From Alphaproteobacteria bacterium (GTDB lineage: Bacteria; Pseudomonadota; Alphaproteobacteria; RF32; CAG-239): a DNA stretch of 64,000 nt. The stretch covers positions 1 to 64,000 of the forward strand of contig SUUK01000006.1 of the NCBI GenBank assembly GCA_015062535.1, in the 5' to 3' direction. Under the pieces are notes generated by a model, which was given only the letters and a program-made list of their open reading frames with translations, was not told where the DNA came from and did not search any database. Of the stretch, positions 9,348 through 19,246 are shown one piece after another. The stretch's first letter is position 1; each line of letters starts with the position of its first letter. Made by a program: the position numbers and the translations under genes.

Positions 9348-10613
9348 ATGAAAGTAAAAAAAACACATATAAACCCAATATTATACTGCATAATAGCCAC
9401 ACTATTATCTGCACTAATTGGCTTTTTCTTAATTTTGTTTGGTTATACATTAAACACCACAAAATCAAAACCAAACATTCGCCAATCATCATTAATTCTG
9501 CTTCAAGAACAAGACATATACCCTAAAATAAATAGAATATTACCAGGCTCCAAAAGAGATAATTTTTCAACATCATTAATGTTAAATATATCAAATTTTT
9601 CAGTTTCAACAAATGCTCTTTTAAATACCGCCAACAATCCAAGAACAGAATATAACATGTCAAACCACCATGCAAATTTATTTATGTCGTCATTTGATGA
9701 CAATATAAAATCTGCAAACATTATAAATTATCCACGTTACTGGCATGGCTACATACCAATATTGCGTCCCTTATTAAATTTATTTAACTTAAATGAGATA
9801 AGAATAATCAACCAAATAATTGGTATTATTTTGCTACTTATAACACTTATTATAATATATAAAAAATTTGGCACTAAAATCGCACTTTCATTTATGCTAA
9901 CTATATTTTTCTTAAATCCCTTAACTATGCTAAAATGCCCCTCTTTTTCAAGCATATATTACATAAGCCTGCTCACTATCTTAGCTATTCTTAAAACAAC
10001 AATTAAGCCGTACAAAATATTTTTATTTGCAGGCATATTAACATCCTTTTTTGATCTGCTAACAGCACCAATTGTTCCACTTGGATTAGCTCTTATATTT
10101 TTTTGCTTAAACAACAAAACAAACCTAAAAAACGACTTCAAACAAATTATAAAACTTAGCCTATCTTTTTTATTTGGATTTTCTTTTATGATATTACAAA
10201 AATGGATTATCACCTCCATAATCACCGAAAACAATATCCTAAAAGACATATATGGTAGCCTTATTTGGAGAATAAATGGAGATACATATATAGAAACAGG
10301 CATAACCGATAAAGGCTACATTGCCACCCTAAAAAGAAACTTTAATGAACTAAAAAGCCAATCAACACTCATAGTTCTCGCAATTTATTTCTTTTTAATA
10401 AGCCTATTTTCATTGCTAAAAAAAGATTTTATTATCAATAAAGATTATCGCATAATTTTATTATTGATAATAGCTAGCATACCATTCATATGGTATAGCA
10501 TCTTTCAAAACCACTCATTTGTACACCCAATAATGTCTTATAGAGAACTAACAATCTTCATTTTTGCGATAACCACTATTATATCACTAGGTCTAAAAAG
10601 CCCTAAAGCCTAA
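9348..10613 (+). CDS. Multi-pass membrane protein of unknown function
   Basis: A 421-residue protein with one N-terminal membrane helix (about 10-33), an exported loop up to about residue 145 and then eight or so hydrophobic helices. The loop ends with NYPRYWHGYIPILRPLLNLF, a short aromatic motif that recalls GT-C type lipid-linked glycosyltransferases, but no DxD-type motif is clear, so I do not assign it. It has low GC third positions like its neighbours. It lies alone between the lysS terminator and a pair of small secreted proteins. No upstream ribosome binding site is strong; the ATG at 9348 is the first in frame. Confidence 0.7.
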   Translation: MKVKKTHINPILYCIIATLLSALIGFFLILFGYTLNTTKSKPNIRQSSLILLQEQDIYPKINRILPGSKRDNFSTSLMLNISNFSVSTNALLNTANNPRTEYNMSNHHANLFMSSFDDNIKSANIINYPRYWHGYIPILRPLLNLFNLNEIRIINQIIGIILLLITLIIIYKKFGTKIALSFMLTIFFLNPLTMLKCPSFSSIYYISLLTILAILKTTIKPYKIFLFAGILTSFFDLLTAPIVPLGLALIFFCLNNKTNLKNDFKQIIKLSLSFLFGFSFMILQKWIITSIITENNILKDIYGSLIWRINGDTYIETGITDKGYIATLKRNFNELKSQSTLIVLAIYFFLISLFSLLKKDFIINKDYRIILLLIIASIPFIWYSIFQNHSFVHPIMSYRELTIFIFAITTIISLGLKSPKA

Positions 10614-10736
10614 AAAACTTTCTTTCATTTTCAAATATTTAGCGTAATCATCCACAATTTTCAAAAAAAACTCTTGCATTTTTAAAATAAATATACATAT
10701 TAGTATGTATGTATAACGTAACAAAGAGAGGTCAAG

Positions 10737-11117
10737 ATGAAAAAGTTAATTTATGCATTATTAGTAACAATCATAGCTTCAACTTCTGCCAAAGCAGAAT
10801 CAATTGTTGTAATAGATGACAATGGCTATGTTACAAAACAAATTTATACAGCTCCAACCACATATACCACCACAACCACCTCAACTACAACACCCTTGAC
10901 AGTTGTAAGACAATCACCTATAGTATCAAACAGCTACTATTATGATAATAACACTACAGCAAATGTTTTAGCTGCAGGAATAACAACAGCAGTTGTGGGC
11001 GGACTAATATATAATGGTTTTAGACATCATCATAAACCACGTCATCATGGTTTTAGACCTGCGCCACATCATGGCAAACATCACAAACCTGGAAGACCAG
11101 GAAAACACAAAAGATAG
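10737..11117 (+). CDS. Small secreted histidine-rich protein
   Basis: A 126-residue protein with a signal peptide likely cut after STSAKA (residue 20). Then come a threonine-rich stretch (about 38-55), a short hydrophobic glycine- and alanine-containing segment (about 76-93), and a strongly basic C-terminus rich in His, Lys, Pro and Gly from residue 96. The hydrophobic segment could insert in or cross a membrane, and the histidine tail could bind metals; both are inference. An AGAGAGG ribosome binding site precedes the ATG. It is followed after 8 bp by another small secreted protein, so the two are probably co-transcribed. No family recognised. Confidence 0.7.
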   Translation: MKKLIYALLVTIIASTSAKAESIVVIDDNGYVTKQIYTAPTTYTTTTTSTTTPLTVVRQSPIVSNSYYYDNNTTANVLAAGITTAVVGGLIYNGFRHHHKPRHHGFRPAPHHGKHHKPGRPGKHKR

Positions 11118-11125
11118 GAATAATA

Positions 11126-11485
11126 ATGAAAAAAATACTTATCAAACTAGTTATCATAATGGGGGCAGTTTCTTTACTCCCCCCTTTGGCTTATGCAAAC
11201 ACATATTTAGAAATGATAACCCAAAAGCCCAAAGGCCACATATCAACAAACCACGTACACATTCCCCACTATGTTCAAAACACAAAACCTGCCACATGGT
11301 ATGATAATAGGATTTCAATAAAATCTCCCGTTGTTACATCACCATATCCAAAGTACTTAGCATGGCAACAATCAAAAGCAAATGAACATCTTCATTACAA
11401 CTATAAAGAAACAGTTCAAAATACCATATACACACTAGAGGCTATCGCACTTGGCACATTTATATATGAAATGTTAGATAATTAA
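11126..11485 (+). CDS. Small secreted protein, second of a pair
   Basis: A 119-residue protein with a signal peptide (MKKILIKLVIIMGAVSLLPPLAYA, likely cut near residue 24). The mature part is short, with His, Tyr and Pro residues and a mildly hydrophobic stretch near the C-terminus (YTLEAIALGTFIYEML). It starts 8 bp after the histidine-rich secreted protein, with a GGAA-type ribosome binding site, so the pair looks like one transcript. No similarity to a known family is recognised and no function is proposed. Confidence 0.65.
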   Translation: MKKILIKLVIIMGAVSLLPPLAYANTYLEMITQKPKGHISTNHVHIPHYVQNTKPATWYDNRISIKSPVVTSPYPKYLAWQQSKANEHLHYNYKETVQNTIYTLEAIALGTFIYEMLDN

Positions 11486-11515
11486 GTTATTCTTTGCTAA
11501 AAAAGACCAATCGCT

Positions 11516-11547
11516 CTTGACTTGCTAAAAAATAATTCCTAAATTAG
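11516..11547 (+). promoter_or_regulatory. Candidate heat-shock (RpoH) promoter of grpE
   Basis: CTTG at 11516-11519, 18 bp, then CCTAAATTAG at 11538-11547. The alphaproteobacterial RpoH pattern is CTTG, 17-18 bp, CYTATNTNNG; only one constrained position differs. It lies about 40 bp before grpE, a classic heat-shock gene, which supports the call. Confidence 0.65.
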
Positions 11548-11585
11548 CAATAACGAAATTATATTTACTTTTAAATGAGGGTATT

Positions 11586-12143
11586 ATGAACGCTAACGCA
11601 AAACAAAAAGAGCAAGATACAGAATTAGTTGATGAAAATTTAGAAGAAGTAACACAAACAAATAACGAAGATGAAACAAAAGAAGAAACAACCAAACAAG
11701 TAAATCAACTAGAACTTGATTACTTAAAACTAAAAGATGATTATGTGCGCTTATATGCAGAAATGGAAAATATGAAAAAGCGCAACTCTCAAGAAACCGA
11801 AAAAACTATCAAATTTGCAGTAGGTTCATTTGCCAAAGAACTACTTGGTGTTGCAGACAACTTAGAAAGAGCAATCAATGCTATGAAAAGCGCAAGTGAC
11901 GAATGCAAAGGCATGCTTGAAGGCGTAAAATTAACCGAAAGTGAATTACTAAGAGTATTTGAAAAATTTGGTATTAAACCATTCTCACATGTTGGAGAAA
12001 AATTTGATCCAAACTTTGAACGAGTAGTTCAAGAAATAGAAGACAAGAAAACAGAACCAGGAACAATCCTATCAGAATTACAAAAAGGCTACACAATACA
12101 TGATAGAATACTAAGAGAAGCCATGGTTATCGTTTCAAAATAA
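11586..12143 (+). CDS. grpE: Nucleotide exchange factor GrpE
   Basis: GrpE releases ADP from DnaK in the Hsp70 cycle. The 185-residue protein has an acidic disordered N-terminus (about 1-45), a long coiled coil containing YAEMENMKKRNSQE near 57-70, and a C-terminal beta domain with the family signature around LREAMVIVSK at the end. An RpoH-like promoter precedes it and a strong terminator follows, so it is a single-gene heat-shock unit here. dnaK and dnaJ are not in the window. Confidence 0.95.
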   Translation: MNANAKQKEQDTELVDENLEEVTQTNNEDETKEETTKQVNQLELDYLKLKDDYVRLYAEMENMKKRNSQETEKTIKFAVGSFAKELLGVADNLERAINAMKSASDECKGMLEGVKLTESELLRVFEKFGIKPFSHVGEKFDPNFERVVQEIEDKKTEPGTILSELQKGYTIHDRILREAMVIVSK

Positions 12144-12146
12144 TCC

Positions 12147-12176
12147 AAAAGGTGTGGAACTCCACACCTTTTTTAT
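12147..12176 (+). terminator. Rho-independent terminator of grpE
   Basis: Stem AAAAGGTGTGG with CCACACCTTTT around a four-base loop, followed by more T residues. It starts immediately after the grpE stop codon. Confidence 0.93.
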
Positions 12177-12180
12177 TTAC

Positions 12181-12325
12181 CCCCTGCTAAAGGCGGAAAA
12201 TTTTAGTAGTTAGTAGCAAATGTCCTCCAAAGAAGGGGAGTTTACATAAAGGTAAATGACCCGACTGCAGAGAGGCTTACATTTGCAAATTAAATTCGTC
12301 CGCCCCTGTTAAAGGCGGAAAATTT
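12181..12325. repeat. Class 2 palindromic element
   Basis: Between grpE and parC. The sequence AAAGGCGGAAAATTTT occurs as direct copies at about 12190 and 12312. Inside is a perfect 8-bp stem, GCAAATGT (12216-12223) with ACATTTGC (12279-12286). It carries the class 2 inner motifs ATGTCC on the left and GGCTT on the right, and a small TTTAC/GTAAA hairpin at 12241-12255. The left flank AAAATTTTAGTAGTTA and right flank AATTAAAT are shared with the element at 60013-60152, while the stem sequence differs. The remaining stretch to 12438 holds nothing else recognisable. Confidence 0.7.
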
Positions 12326-12438
12326 TGGATAGATAAAGATGGGCTTAAGGGAAATAAAAATTTTAGTGTGGATAGAACTACATGAATTTTTATTTACCCG
12401 AAAAGACCGCTTTAGATACCAAAATTTACCCCTTTAAT

Positions 12439-14664
12439 TTATTTGAAGAACTTATTAGTTTTTGGAAACCCAAACGGTACCAATCTCCCCACTTGAGCCC
12501 TGTGACCGAGCCAAGCAAGGAGTTCCTTCTCATTTGCAACACCGCCAGAGCGATTATAACAAAAGCCCTCTTCTTCCTTAAAGGTCTGAATATCACTCAT
12601 TTTGCAACCTTGATATTTTTGCAAAGTAACACCACGACCACGAGCCATAGAAGGAATTTCTTCTAATTTAAATACTAAGAGTTTTCTATTTTCACCCACA
12701 ACGGCAACCATATCACCCTCAATTTTCTTGCAGAATTGAGCAACTTCACCCTCAGCAAGGTTAAGGATTTTACGACCATTACGAGTTTGTGCAAGGATAT
12801 GGCTTTCATCAATAACAAAACCATGTCCATAATCAGAAGAAACGATATATTTAGCACCTTTCTCAAATACAAACATAGCGCAAACATTATCTTGAACACC
12901 AAGGTCAACCATCAACCTAACTGGTTGTCCAAAACCACGTCCTGATGGAATTTCATTTGCATTAATGTTAAAGAACTTACCTGATGTATCAAACAAGATA
13001 ATTTTATCTGTTGTATAAGCATGAATAACGGTAAGCAAACTATCATCTTCTTTAAATTTGAATTCATCAGTAAGAGGAATATACCCCTTCATACTTCTAA
13101 TCCAACCTTTTTGAGATAAAATAACGGTAATAGGCTCTTTTTCAACCATAGCCTCTATTGGCATGTCAACATCATCAGGCATATCAGCAAACTGGCTCTT
13201 ACGACGCCCCAAGAGAGTTTTCTTACCAAACTTTTCTTTCATCAAATTAAATTCTTCAGCCAATTTTTCAAAACGAAGTCCTTCATCAGACAATAACTTC
13301 TCAAGCCCATTTTTCTCTTCTGTTAGTTCATCAAATTCGGCTCTAATTTCTTCTTCTTCAAGTTTACGAAGATTGCGAAGTTTCATATTAAGAATAGCTT
13401 CAGCCTGATTATCTGTTAAGCCAAAAGTTGCCATTAATTTAGCTTTAGAATCATCTTCTTCTCTAATGATACGAATAACTTCATCAAGATTTAAGTATGC
13501 AACCAAATAACCAGATAAAATCTCAAGTCTTGCCATAATTTTTTGCAAACGATATTGAGATTTTCTAACCAAAACTTTGTGCCTATGGTCAAGATATTCT
13601 TTTAATACCTCTTTTAAGCTCATAACCTTTGGCACACCATCAGAAGATAAAACATTCATATTCATAGCAAAGCGAGTTTCAAGCTCTGTTTGTTTAAATA
13701 GATGTTCCATCAACACATTTGCATCAACAGCACGATTCTTAGGTTCTAAAACGATTCTAATATCTTGAGCAGACTCATCTCTAACATCAGAAAGCAAAGG
13801 TAATTTTTTATCTTCCATAAGTTGAGCAATTTTTTCAATCAACTTAGACTTAACCACCTGATAAGGAATTTCAGAAACCACAATCTGATACTGCCCATGA
13901 CCTAAATCTTCTTTTTCCCATTTAGCTCTAATTCTAAAATAACCTTTACCATGAGTATAAGCATCAATAATAGCTTTATTATCAGCAATAATAAGTCCAC
14001 CTGTTGGGAAATCTGGACCTTTAATATATTTAACTAAATCTTTTATTTCGCATTCTGGATTTTTGATTAAATATAAAAGCCCGTCAGCCACTTCACTCAA
14101 GTTATGAGGAGGAATATTAGTTGCCATACCAACGGCAATACCAGAAGTACCATTACACAAAAGATTAGGAACAGCCGCCGGCATTACAACAGGCTCTTGT
14201 TCTTCACCATCATATGTATCCATAAAGTCAACTGCATTTTCACCCAAACCTTCCATAAGAGCGATAGCAAACTCGGTAAGTCTAGCTTCGGTATAACGCA
14301 TCGCAGCCGCACCGTCACCATCAACATTACCAAAGTTACCCTGCCCATCAACTAAAGGATATCTAACCGAAAAGTCTTGAGCTAAACGCACCATGGCACC
14401 ATAAACAGCGCTATCACCATGAGGGTGGTATTTACCGATAACATCACCAACCACTCTTGCGCACTTCTTAAAACCAGACTTTGGATCCAATTTTAATTGT
14501 CTCATCGCATACATTAAACGTCTATGCACTGGTTTTAAGCCATCTCTAACATCAGGAAGAGATCTTGCTACAATAGTAGACATCGCATATGACAAATAGC
14601 GTTTACTTAATTCTTCTTTTAATTTTACGTTGTAAATACGCTCTTCTTCTAAAATTTCTTCCAT
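12439..14664 (-). CDS. parC: DNA topoisomerase IV subunit A
   Basis: ParC is the DNA-cleaving subunit of topoisomerase IV, which decatenates sister chromosomes. The 741-residue length and the six-bladed C-terminal domain (after about residue 490) fit ParC rather than GyrA. The catalytic tyrosine is Y124 in [11 protein letters not shown]. The quinolone-resistance region reads [13 protein letters not shown] at 80-92: the serine (S85) is present, but the acidic residue usual four positions later is glycine (G89). It is 22 bp downstream of recO on the same strand, so the two are probably co-transcribed. parE is not in the window. Confidence 0.95.
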   Translation of the reverse strand: MEEILEEERIYNVKLKEELSKRYLSYAMSTIVARSLPDVRDGLKPVHRRLMYAMRQLKLDPKSGFKKCARVVGDVIGKYHPHGDSAVYGAMVRLAQDFSVRYPLVDGQGNFGNVDGDGAAAMRYTEARLTEFAIALMEGLGENAVDFMDTYDGEEQEPVVMPAAVPNLLCNGTSGIAVGMATNIPPHNLSEVADGLLYLIKNPECEIKDLVKYIKGPDFPTGGLIIADNKAIIDAYTHGKGYFRIRAKWEKEDLGHGQYQIVVSEIPYQVVKSKLIEKIAQLMEDKKLPLLSDVRDESAQDIRIVLEPKNRAVDANVLMEHLFKQTELETRFAMNMNVLSSDGVPKVMSLKEVLKEYLDHRHKVLVRKSQYRLQKIMARLEILSGYLVAYLNLDEVIRIIREEDDSKAKLMATFGLTDNQAEAILNMKLRNLRKLEEEEIRAEFDELTEEKNGLEKLLSDEGLRFEKLAEEFNLMKEKFGKKTLLGRRKSQFADMPDDVDMPIEAMVEKEPITVILSQKGWIRSMKGYIPLTDEFKFKEDDSLLTVIHAYTTDKIILFDTSGKFFNINANEIPSGRGFGQPVRLMVDLGVQDNVCAMFVFEKGAKYIVSSDYGHGFVIDESHILAQTRNGRKILNLAEGEVAQFCKKIEGDMVAVVGENRKLLVFKLEEIPSMARGRGVTLQKYQGCKMSDIQTFKEEEGFCYNRSGGVANEKELLAWLGHRAQVGRLVPFGFPKTNKFFK

Positions 14665-14686
14665 TACACCCTCAAATACAAATCAA

Positions 14687-15418
14687 CTAATCTAAGATTT
14701 CATCTTCAAACATATTCCATAATTTATGTCTGCCCTCTGGCATTTTGATATTATGAAACTTAAAAAAGTTCTCTTTTAAGAAATATTCAGTCATTTTTAG
14801 CACATTAAAAATTTCCTTATAAGACGGACTATCACTTTTATCCACAACAAATTGCGGATATTTAAACAATTTATCTTTATAAGGCTCTCCTATTTCTTTA
14901 GAAACAGCCTTTCCTGTCCTTGGCGATACATAATAAAGATTATCAACTTCGCCTGTTACTGCGCAACAATCAAGAGATAAACCAAGCCCCAAATATTCCA
15001 AAGCATAAAACTCAAAATAAGCATACCACATAAGCATTTTTTTTAAGTCTTTTGCACCAAAAAACTTCCCAACCACTTCATAAAGCTGGTACACTTCCTC
15101 ATTTTCATTTAAGACTTTTTGTATAATTGGCACCACCGCCGTCATTAATTCAAGCTTTTTAAAATCAGTCATCATACTAACGGCATTAGGCTCAATAAGT
15201 TCAACCCTAAAAAGCCGTTTCATATTCTCTTCTAATCTTGCCGAAGACTCAAAAAATATTTTATTACCTGCCTGAAATATACCTCTATTTTTTTTGCTCA
15301 TACCATCAGAGCAAAAGCCGGTTATTTTACCTTTACTCATTGATAAAATAGTCACAATAAGCGCCTTTTCGCCATATTTTATAGCACTTAAAATATATCC
15401 TTCATCTTTAATTATCAT
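14687..15418 (-). CDS. recO: DNA repair protein RecO
   Basis: RecO helps load RecA on SSB-coated DNA in the RecFOR pathway. The 243-residue protein begins MIIKDEGYILSAIKYGEKALIVTIL, the usual RecO OB-fold start. It has the helical middle, and a C-terminal stretch around FYALEYLGLGLSLDCCAVTGEVDNLYYVSPRTG that matches the zinc-region part of the family. Only a few of the zinc-type cysteines remain (CCAVTG), as in many RecO proteins. Start codon overlaps nothing; the upstream metallopeptidase gene ends 6 bp away. It is likely co-transcribed with parC. Confidence 0.9.
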   Translation of the reverse strand: MIIKDEGYILSAIKYGEKALIVTILSMSKGKITGFCSDGMSKKNRGIFQAGNKIFFESSARLEENMKRLFRVELIEPNAVSMMTDFKKLELMTAVVPIIQKVLNENEEVYQLYEVVGKFFGAKDLKKMLMWYAYFEFYALEYLGLGLSLDCCAVTGEVDNLYYVSPRTGKAVSKEIGEPYKDKLFKYPQFVVDKSDSPSYKEIFNVLKMTEYFLKENFFKFHNIKMPEGRHKLWNMFEDEILD

Positions 15419-15424
15419 ACTTTA

Positions 15425-17239
15425 TCAACGCTCAAGCATTTTTATCAAATCGTTTACATGGATCTCTCTAATAGGTTTGCTATCTGTTTGTTTAGCCGTT
15501 TGAGAACTCTCTTCTGTTTTACCATGTATTTTTTCCATTTCAACACGTTTTTGTCTTTCTTTAGCTAAAAAATCACTACGAGTATCAATTATCTCATTTG
15601 TGTACAAAGTTTTAGATCGTCGCTTTCCTTTTTCTAGCCAATATTTAGGTGTTGCAGCTGGAGCTACATCATCAACCTCAACTCTATACTCATTTCCAAT
15701 TTTATAATTACCAACAACCTTTTCCTTTTTTGAATCTTTTTTATACAAAGAAAAATAATCACTCATATAATTAGAAAAACCATAAGCATCTTTTAATTTA
15801 AGTTTTTCACTACTTGCAATATATTGACTAAAATCTGGCTCATCAACACCTAGTTTATCAAGAAAACAAGCCTCATTACCATTCTCGTCTATATAGCTCC
15901 AAATTTTTCTTATTTGTTCTTTATATTCTTTATCACTTGCCTTAACTGACCACCTCTCACCAATACACAATTGTTCAACCAACTCACTAGTCTTTTGATA
16001 AATACTATCTAATTCACATATATGAGGTAATGACGTTTCAAATTCTTTAACAGTAACAAGATCTTCTATCCCTTTAACAATACTAGCAAAATAATAATTA
16101 ACTGCTAAATTATATTTTTGCTCATAACTAAAGTGTCTTAATTCAAAATTATTTACATTTGCTAAAAAGACATCGGCTTCATTTGATAGGCCATCTTTTT
16201 TCAAAGCATCTAAAACATTATCTACTTTGGCTCCAGATTTAATAAGATAATCAGCTTCAAACATATTAGAAGACACACTATTTAAATTACTTTTTTCAGA
16301 TAACAAATCACCAAATTTAATTCCAGCTATATTTAACATTTCATCACGAGCTTTAAGATAATTTTCGTCATTTGTTTCAACACTACCTGTTCCTTTTTGT
16401 ATATCAAATAAAACATCTTCTTCATGCATTTGTTTATACATATAAGCGATATTATCCCCCCAATATCTATCTGTTTCATTTATTATAAATTTCATCTCTT
16501 CGTCAAAATCACTAACACTCATACTTAAAGGATTTATTTCACCACTTTCAACTTTATCAAAATAGTATGAATAACGTATTTTACCTTCTTCTATAATTTC
16601 TTTTCTTTCCTCATCTGTTTTTGCTTCTTTATACATTTGTCTTGCCTGTAAAAGACCTGCAACTGTTGCTCCAATTTCCTTATAATCATGAAGTTTATAA
16701 TGTTGCCTAAAATTCATATCTGCACTAAAATTTACTTTACTATATTGATGCATATGTTCTACCTCATGAGCTAAAGAAGTAAATGTTTCCACATAATTTT
16801 GTACTACACCATCCTTAATATTATCTGTAATAGTATTGTATCCTGAGCGATAATACGCATCAGAAATATTTTTATCATCTGCATTTAAAGTATCATTCTG
16901 ATAAGCCAAATTTTTAATTCTTGGAGCTTTTCCTAATTCTTCAATCATTTCATAAGAAAAAGAAAAATCTTTTTTAAACATAGTTCTTAGATTTTCTCTG
17001 CAATTTAAGTTTCTTACATAAATTTCATTACCTACTTTAGATAGAAAATCACTAAAACACTCATAAGCATCTTTGCAATCTTCTTTTAAGGAATCTCTTA
17101 AAGAATTTTGTGAATACTCAATTTTATCTTTATTATCATCATTATCTTGCTTTTCAAAAGCCCCATATGCTTTAGCACCACCACCTAGCACTGCAACCAC
17201 ACTCAAACCAGCAATATAATGACCTAATTTTTTCTTCAT
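15425..17239 (-). CDS. Exported HExxH protein (putative metallopeptidase), paralogue 2
   Basis: A 604-residue protein with an N-terminal hydrophobic segment (about 5-26, signal or anchor). It has a zincin-like motif HEVEH at 158-162 and a candidate third ligand E188 in HDYKEIGATVA. The block LGKAPRIKNLAYQ (about 102-114) and the C-terminal LYTNEIIDTRSDFLAKER motif are shared with the neighbouring gene at 17352-19160. The two proteins are similar across their length but diverged, so the duplication is old. The motif supports a gluzincin-type metallopeptidase, but activity and substrate are unknown. A TTGAAA-N17-TAAAAT promoter lies upstream. I cannot assign a named family with certainty. Confidence 0.75.
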   Translation of the reverse strand: MKKKLGHYIAGLSVVAVLGGGAKAYGAFEKQDNDDNKDKIEYSQNSLRDSLKEDCKDAYECFSDFLSKVGNEIYVRNLNCRENLRTMFKKDFSFSYEMIEELGKAPRIKNLAYQNDTLNADDKNISDAYYRSGYNTITDNIKDGVVQNYVETFTSLAHEVEHMHQYSKVNFSADMNFRQHYKLHDYKEIGATVAGLLQARQMYKEAKTDEERKEIIEEGKIRYSYYFDKVESGEINPLSMSVSDFDEEMKFIINETDRYWGDNIAYMYKQMHEEDVLFDIQKGTGSVETNDENYLKARDEMLNIAGIKFGDLLSEKSNLNSVSSNMFEADYLIKSGAKVDNVLDALKKDGLSNEADVFLANVNNFELRHFSYEQKYNLAVNYYFASIVKGIEDLVTVKEFETSLPHICELDSIYQKTSELVEQLCIGERWSVKASDKEYKEQIRKIWSYIDENGNEACFLDKLGVDEPDFSQYIASSEKLKLKDAYGFSNYMSDYFSLYKKDSKKEKVVGNYKIGNEYRVEVDDVAPAATPKYWLEKGKRRSKTLYTNEIIDTRSDFLAKERQKRVEMEKIHGKTEESSQTAKQTDSKPIREIHVNDLIKMLER

Positions 17240-17272
17240 TTTATAGCCTCATTAAAACCATAAACATACCTT

Positions 17273-17301
17273 ATTTTACTATAAAAACAAGATTCTTTCA
17301 A
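17273..17301 (-). promoter_or_regulatory. Predicted promoter of HExxH paralogue 2
   Basis: Minus strand TTGAAA (17301-17296), 17-bp spacer, TAAAAT (17278-17273), about 35 bp before the start codon. Same box types and spacing as the ankyrin gene promoters in this window. Confidence 0.65.
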
Positions 17302-17351
17302 GCATAAAAACGATAACTACAAACCTTTACCCAAAGCTATTTTTTATAATC

Positions 17352-19160
17352 CTATCGTTCTTTTCCAAAGGTAGGTACAGGTAATTCCTCTGGCGTATTT
17401 ATATTATTATATACCTCATGCTCATTTTTTATTTCTTCATTAGCATTACTTTCTAAACGTTCATCTACCCTATCATTAAATTGTAAAAGTCTAGCTCTTC
17501 TTTCTTCCAATAAATAATCCGATCTAGTATCTATAATATCACTAGTATATAAAAATTCCGAGCGTGAGAACTCTCCATCTCTAGCCAATAGTTTAGGCGC
17601 TCGTAAAGGGGTTGTTCTTCTAACACCTATATTTTCTCCCTTTTTAGCAAAAATATCCATTTTTTCTCTTATGTCTTCAACTTTTTTAGCAATACCAACT
17701 TGTTCTGCCATAAAACGCATAGCCTTTTTTAATAACGGACGTTCATCTAACTTAGTCAAAAAATCAGGAGTTTGAATATACTCATCAAAATCAGGCATTT
17801 TTTCCATACCATCTAGCAAACAAACATCTTCACCATTAGAATTTTGAGTTGTCCATATTTTTCTTAATTCTTCATTAAAAGCCTTATCTGATGCAGTCCA
17901 CACAACACCATGCCTTGTTTCCATTTTGCACAAAAGATCATTTGTTTCTTCAAAAACATCATTTTTATTGCAAATATCTTCAATTTTACCCTTAATTTCT
18001 TCATCAATTTTTTTATCTTTCATCATATCTGCTAATTCTGTATCTTTAATCTTATTCGCAAAAGCAGCATGAACAGATAACACATATTTTTGCCTCAAAT
18101 TAAAACCATTTAGTCCATTTAATTCTGTAAATGTTATTTTATCTTTATTTTCTCCCACATTTTCCATTTTTTCAATTGATTTTACAGCATCTAAATAATG
18201 TTCACCTTCTGCAATTTTCTTATCTGCTTTTCTTAATGTAAAATTACCACAAAAAAAATCACGATCTAAATATTGAGAAAAATCAACTCCACCCATTGAT
18301 AAAATAAATCTTCTAGCATCTTCATAATTTTTATCATTTGGAGCTAAATTTCCTGATCCTTTTTTTATATCATTTAAAGTCATATCTATATGAACATCAT
18401 CATAAGAACTTTCACAACTTCTCTTCCAATTATGAACGGTTTCGTTCATAATAAAAGACATCTCTTTGTCAAAATCTTCCTTACTATCACTAAGAGGATC
18501 TACTAATCCTCTTTGCACAGCTTTAACATAGTAACCAAAACCTTTTTTAGCTCCAGCTTCTAAAATTTCTTGTCTTTTTTCTTCTGTTTGGGCTTCTTTA
18601 TACATTGCTCTTAATTGTAAAACTTGAGCAACATTCGCCCCAATTTCTTTAAAACAATGTAACTTATAATGCTGCTCAAAACTCATATCTGCATTAAGAT
18701 TAATCTTACCAGCCTGATGCATATGCTCTGTTTCATGAGCTAAATCAAGTGAATTACCCAATATATCTGGATAATCTAATTCTTTAAATGATACAATATC
18801 TACAATTGCATTTTTACCTGCATTATAATAAGCATAAATCTCTTCAGATGAAAAAAATTCTTTCTGATAAGCCAAATTTTTAATTCTTGGAGCTTTTCCT
18901 AGATTACTAATAGATTGATAACCTTCCCACACATCATCTTTAATTGTTTTTTTTACATCTTCATGAGACATCACATAAGCTGAGGTTTCTTTTAATTGTT
19001 GCTCATTATCATCTATGGCATCCATAGCTGCAACATAATCTGTTTTCATCTCTTCTTTTATATCATCTTTTGTGTCATCACCGACACTAGCCATTGCTGG
19101 ATTACCTGCTAAAACAGATACCACACTTGCTCCAACAATATAATTACCAACTCTCCCCAT
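17352..19160 (-). CDS. Exported HExxH protein (putative metallopeptidase), paralogue 1
   Basis: A 602-residue protein when started at the ATG at 19160, which has a GAGGA ribosome binding site and aligns with the paralogue start; the frame is open to 19223. An N-terminal signal or anchor lies at about 5-25, with an APAMAS-like cut region. The motif HETEH at 142-146 and E172 in HCFKEIGANVA form a candidate zinc site. LGKAPRIKNLAYQ and the C-terminal LYTSDIIDTRSDYLLEER repeat the paralogue's motifs. Charged helical segments fill the middle. It lies in an accessory stretch with the zinc-ribbon gene and the tRNA array. Function inferred from the motif only. Confidence 0.75.
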   Translation of the reverse strand: MGRVGNYIVGASVVSVLAGNPAMASVGDDTKDDIKEEMKTDYVAAMDAIDDNEQQLKETSAYVMSHEDVKKTIKDDVWEGYQSISNLGKAPRIKNLAYQKEFFSSEEIYAYYNAGKNAIVDIVSFKELDYPDILGNSLDLAHETEHMHQAGKINLNADMSFEQHYKLHCFKEIGANVAQVLQLRAMYKEAQTEEKRQEILEAGAKKGFGYYVKAVQRGLVDPLSDSKEDFDKEMSFIMNETVHNWKRSCESSYDDVHIDMTLNDIKKGSGNLAPNDKNYEDARRFILSMGGVDFSQYLDRDFFCGNFTLRKADKKIAEGEHYLDAVKSIEKMENVGENKDKITFTELNGLNGFNLRQKYVLSVHAAFANKIKDTELADMMKDKKIDEEIKGKIEDICNKNDVFEETNDLLCKMETRHGVVWTASDKAFNEELRKIWTTQNSNGEDVCLLDGMEKMPDFDEYIQTPDFLTKLDERPLLKKAMRFMAEQVGIAKKVEDIREKMDIFAKKGENIGVRRTTPLRAPKLLARDGEFSRSEFLYTSDIIDTRSDYLLEERRARLLQFNDRVDERLESNANEEIKNEHEVYNNINTPEELPVPTFGKER

Positions 19161-19194
19161 AACAAATATCCTCAAAACATCATAAATATGATTA

Positions 19195-19223
19195 ATTCTA
19201 TCACAAATATGACAATTTTTCAA
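19195..19223 (-). promoter_or_regulatory. Predicted promoter of HExxH paralogue 1
   Basis: Minus strand TTGAAA (19223-19218), 17-bp spacer, TAGAAT (19200-19195), about 35 bp before the chosen start at 19160. Its position supports that start over the longer frame, which would begin inside the promoter. Confidence 0.65.
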
Positions 19224-19246
19224 CTAGAAAAACACTAATGAAATTC

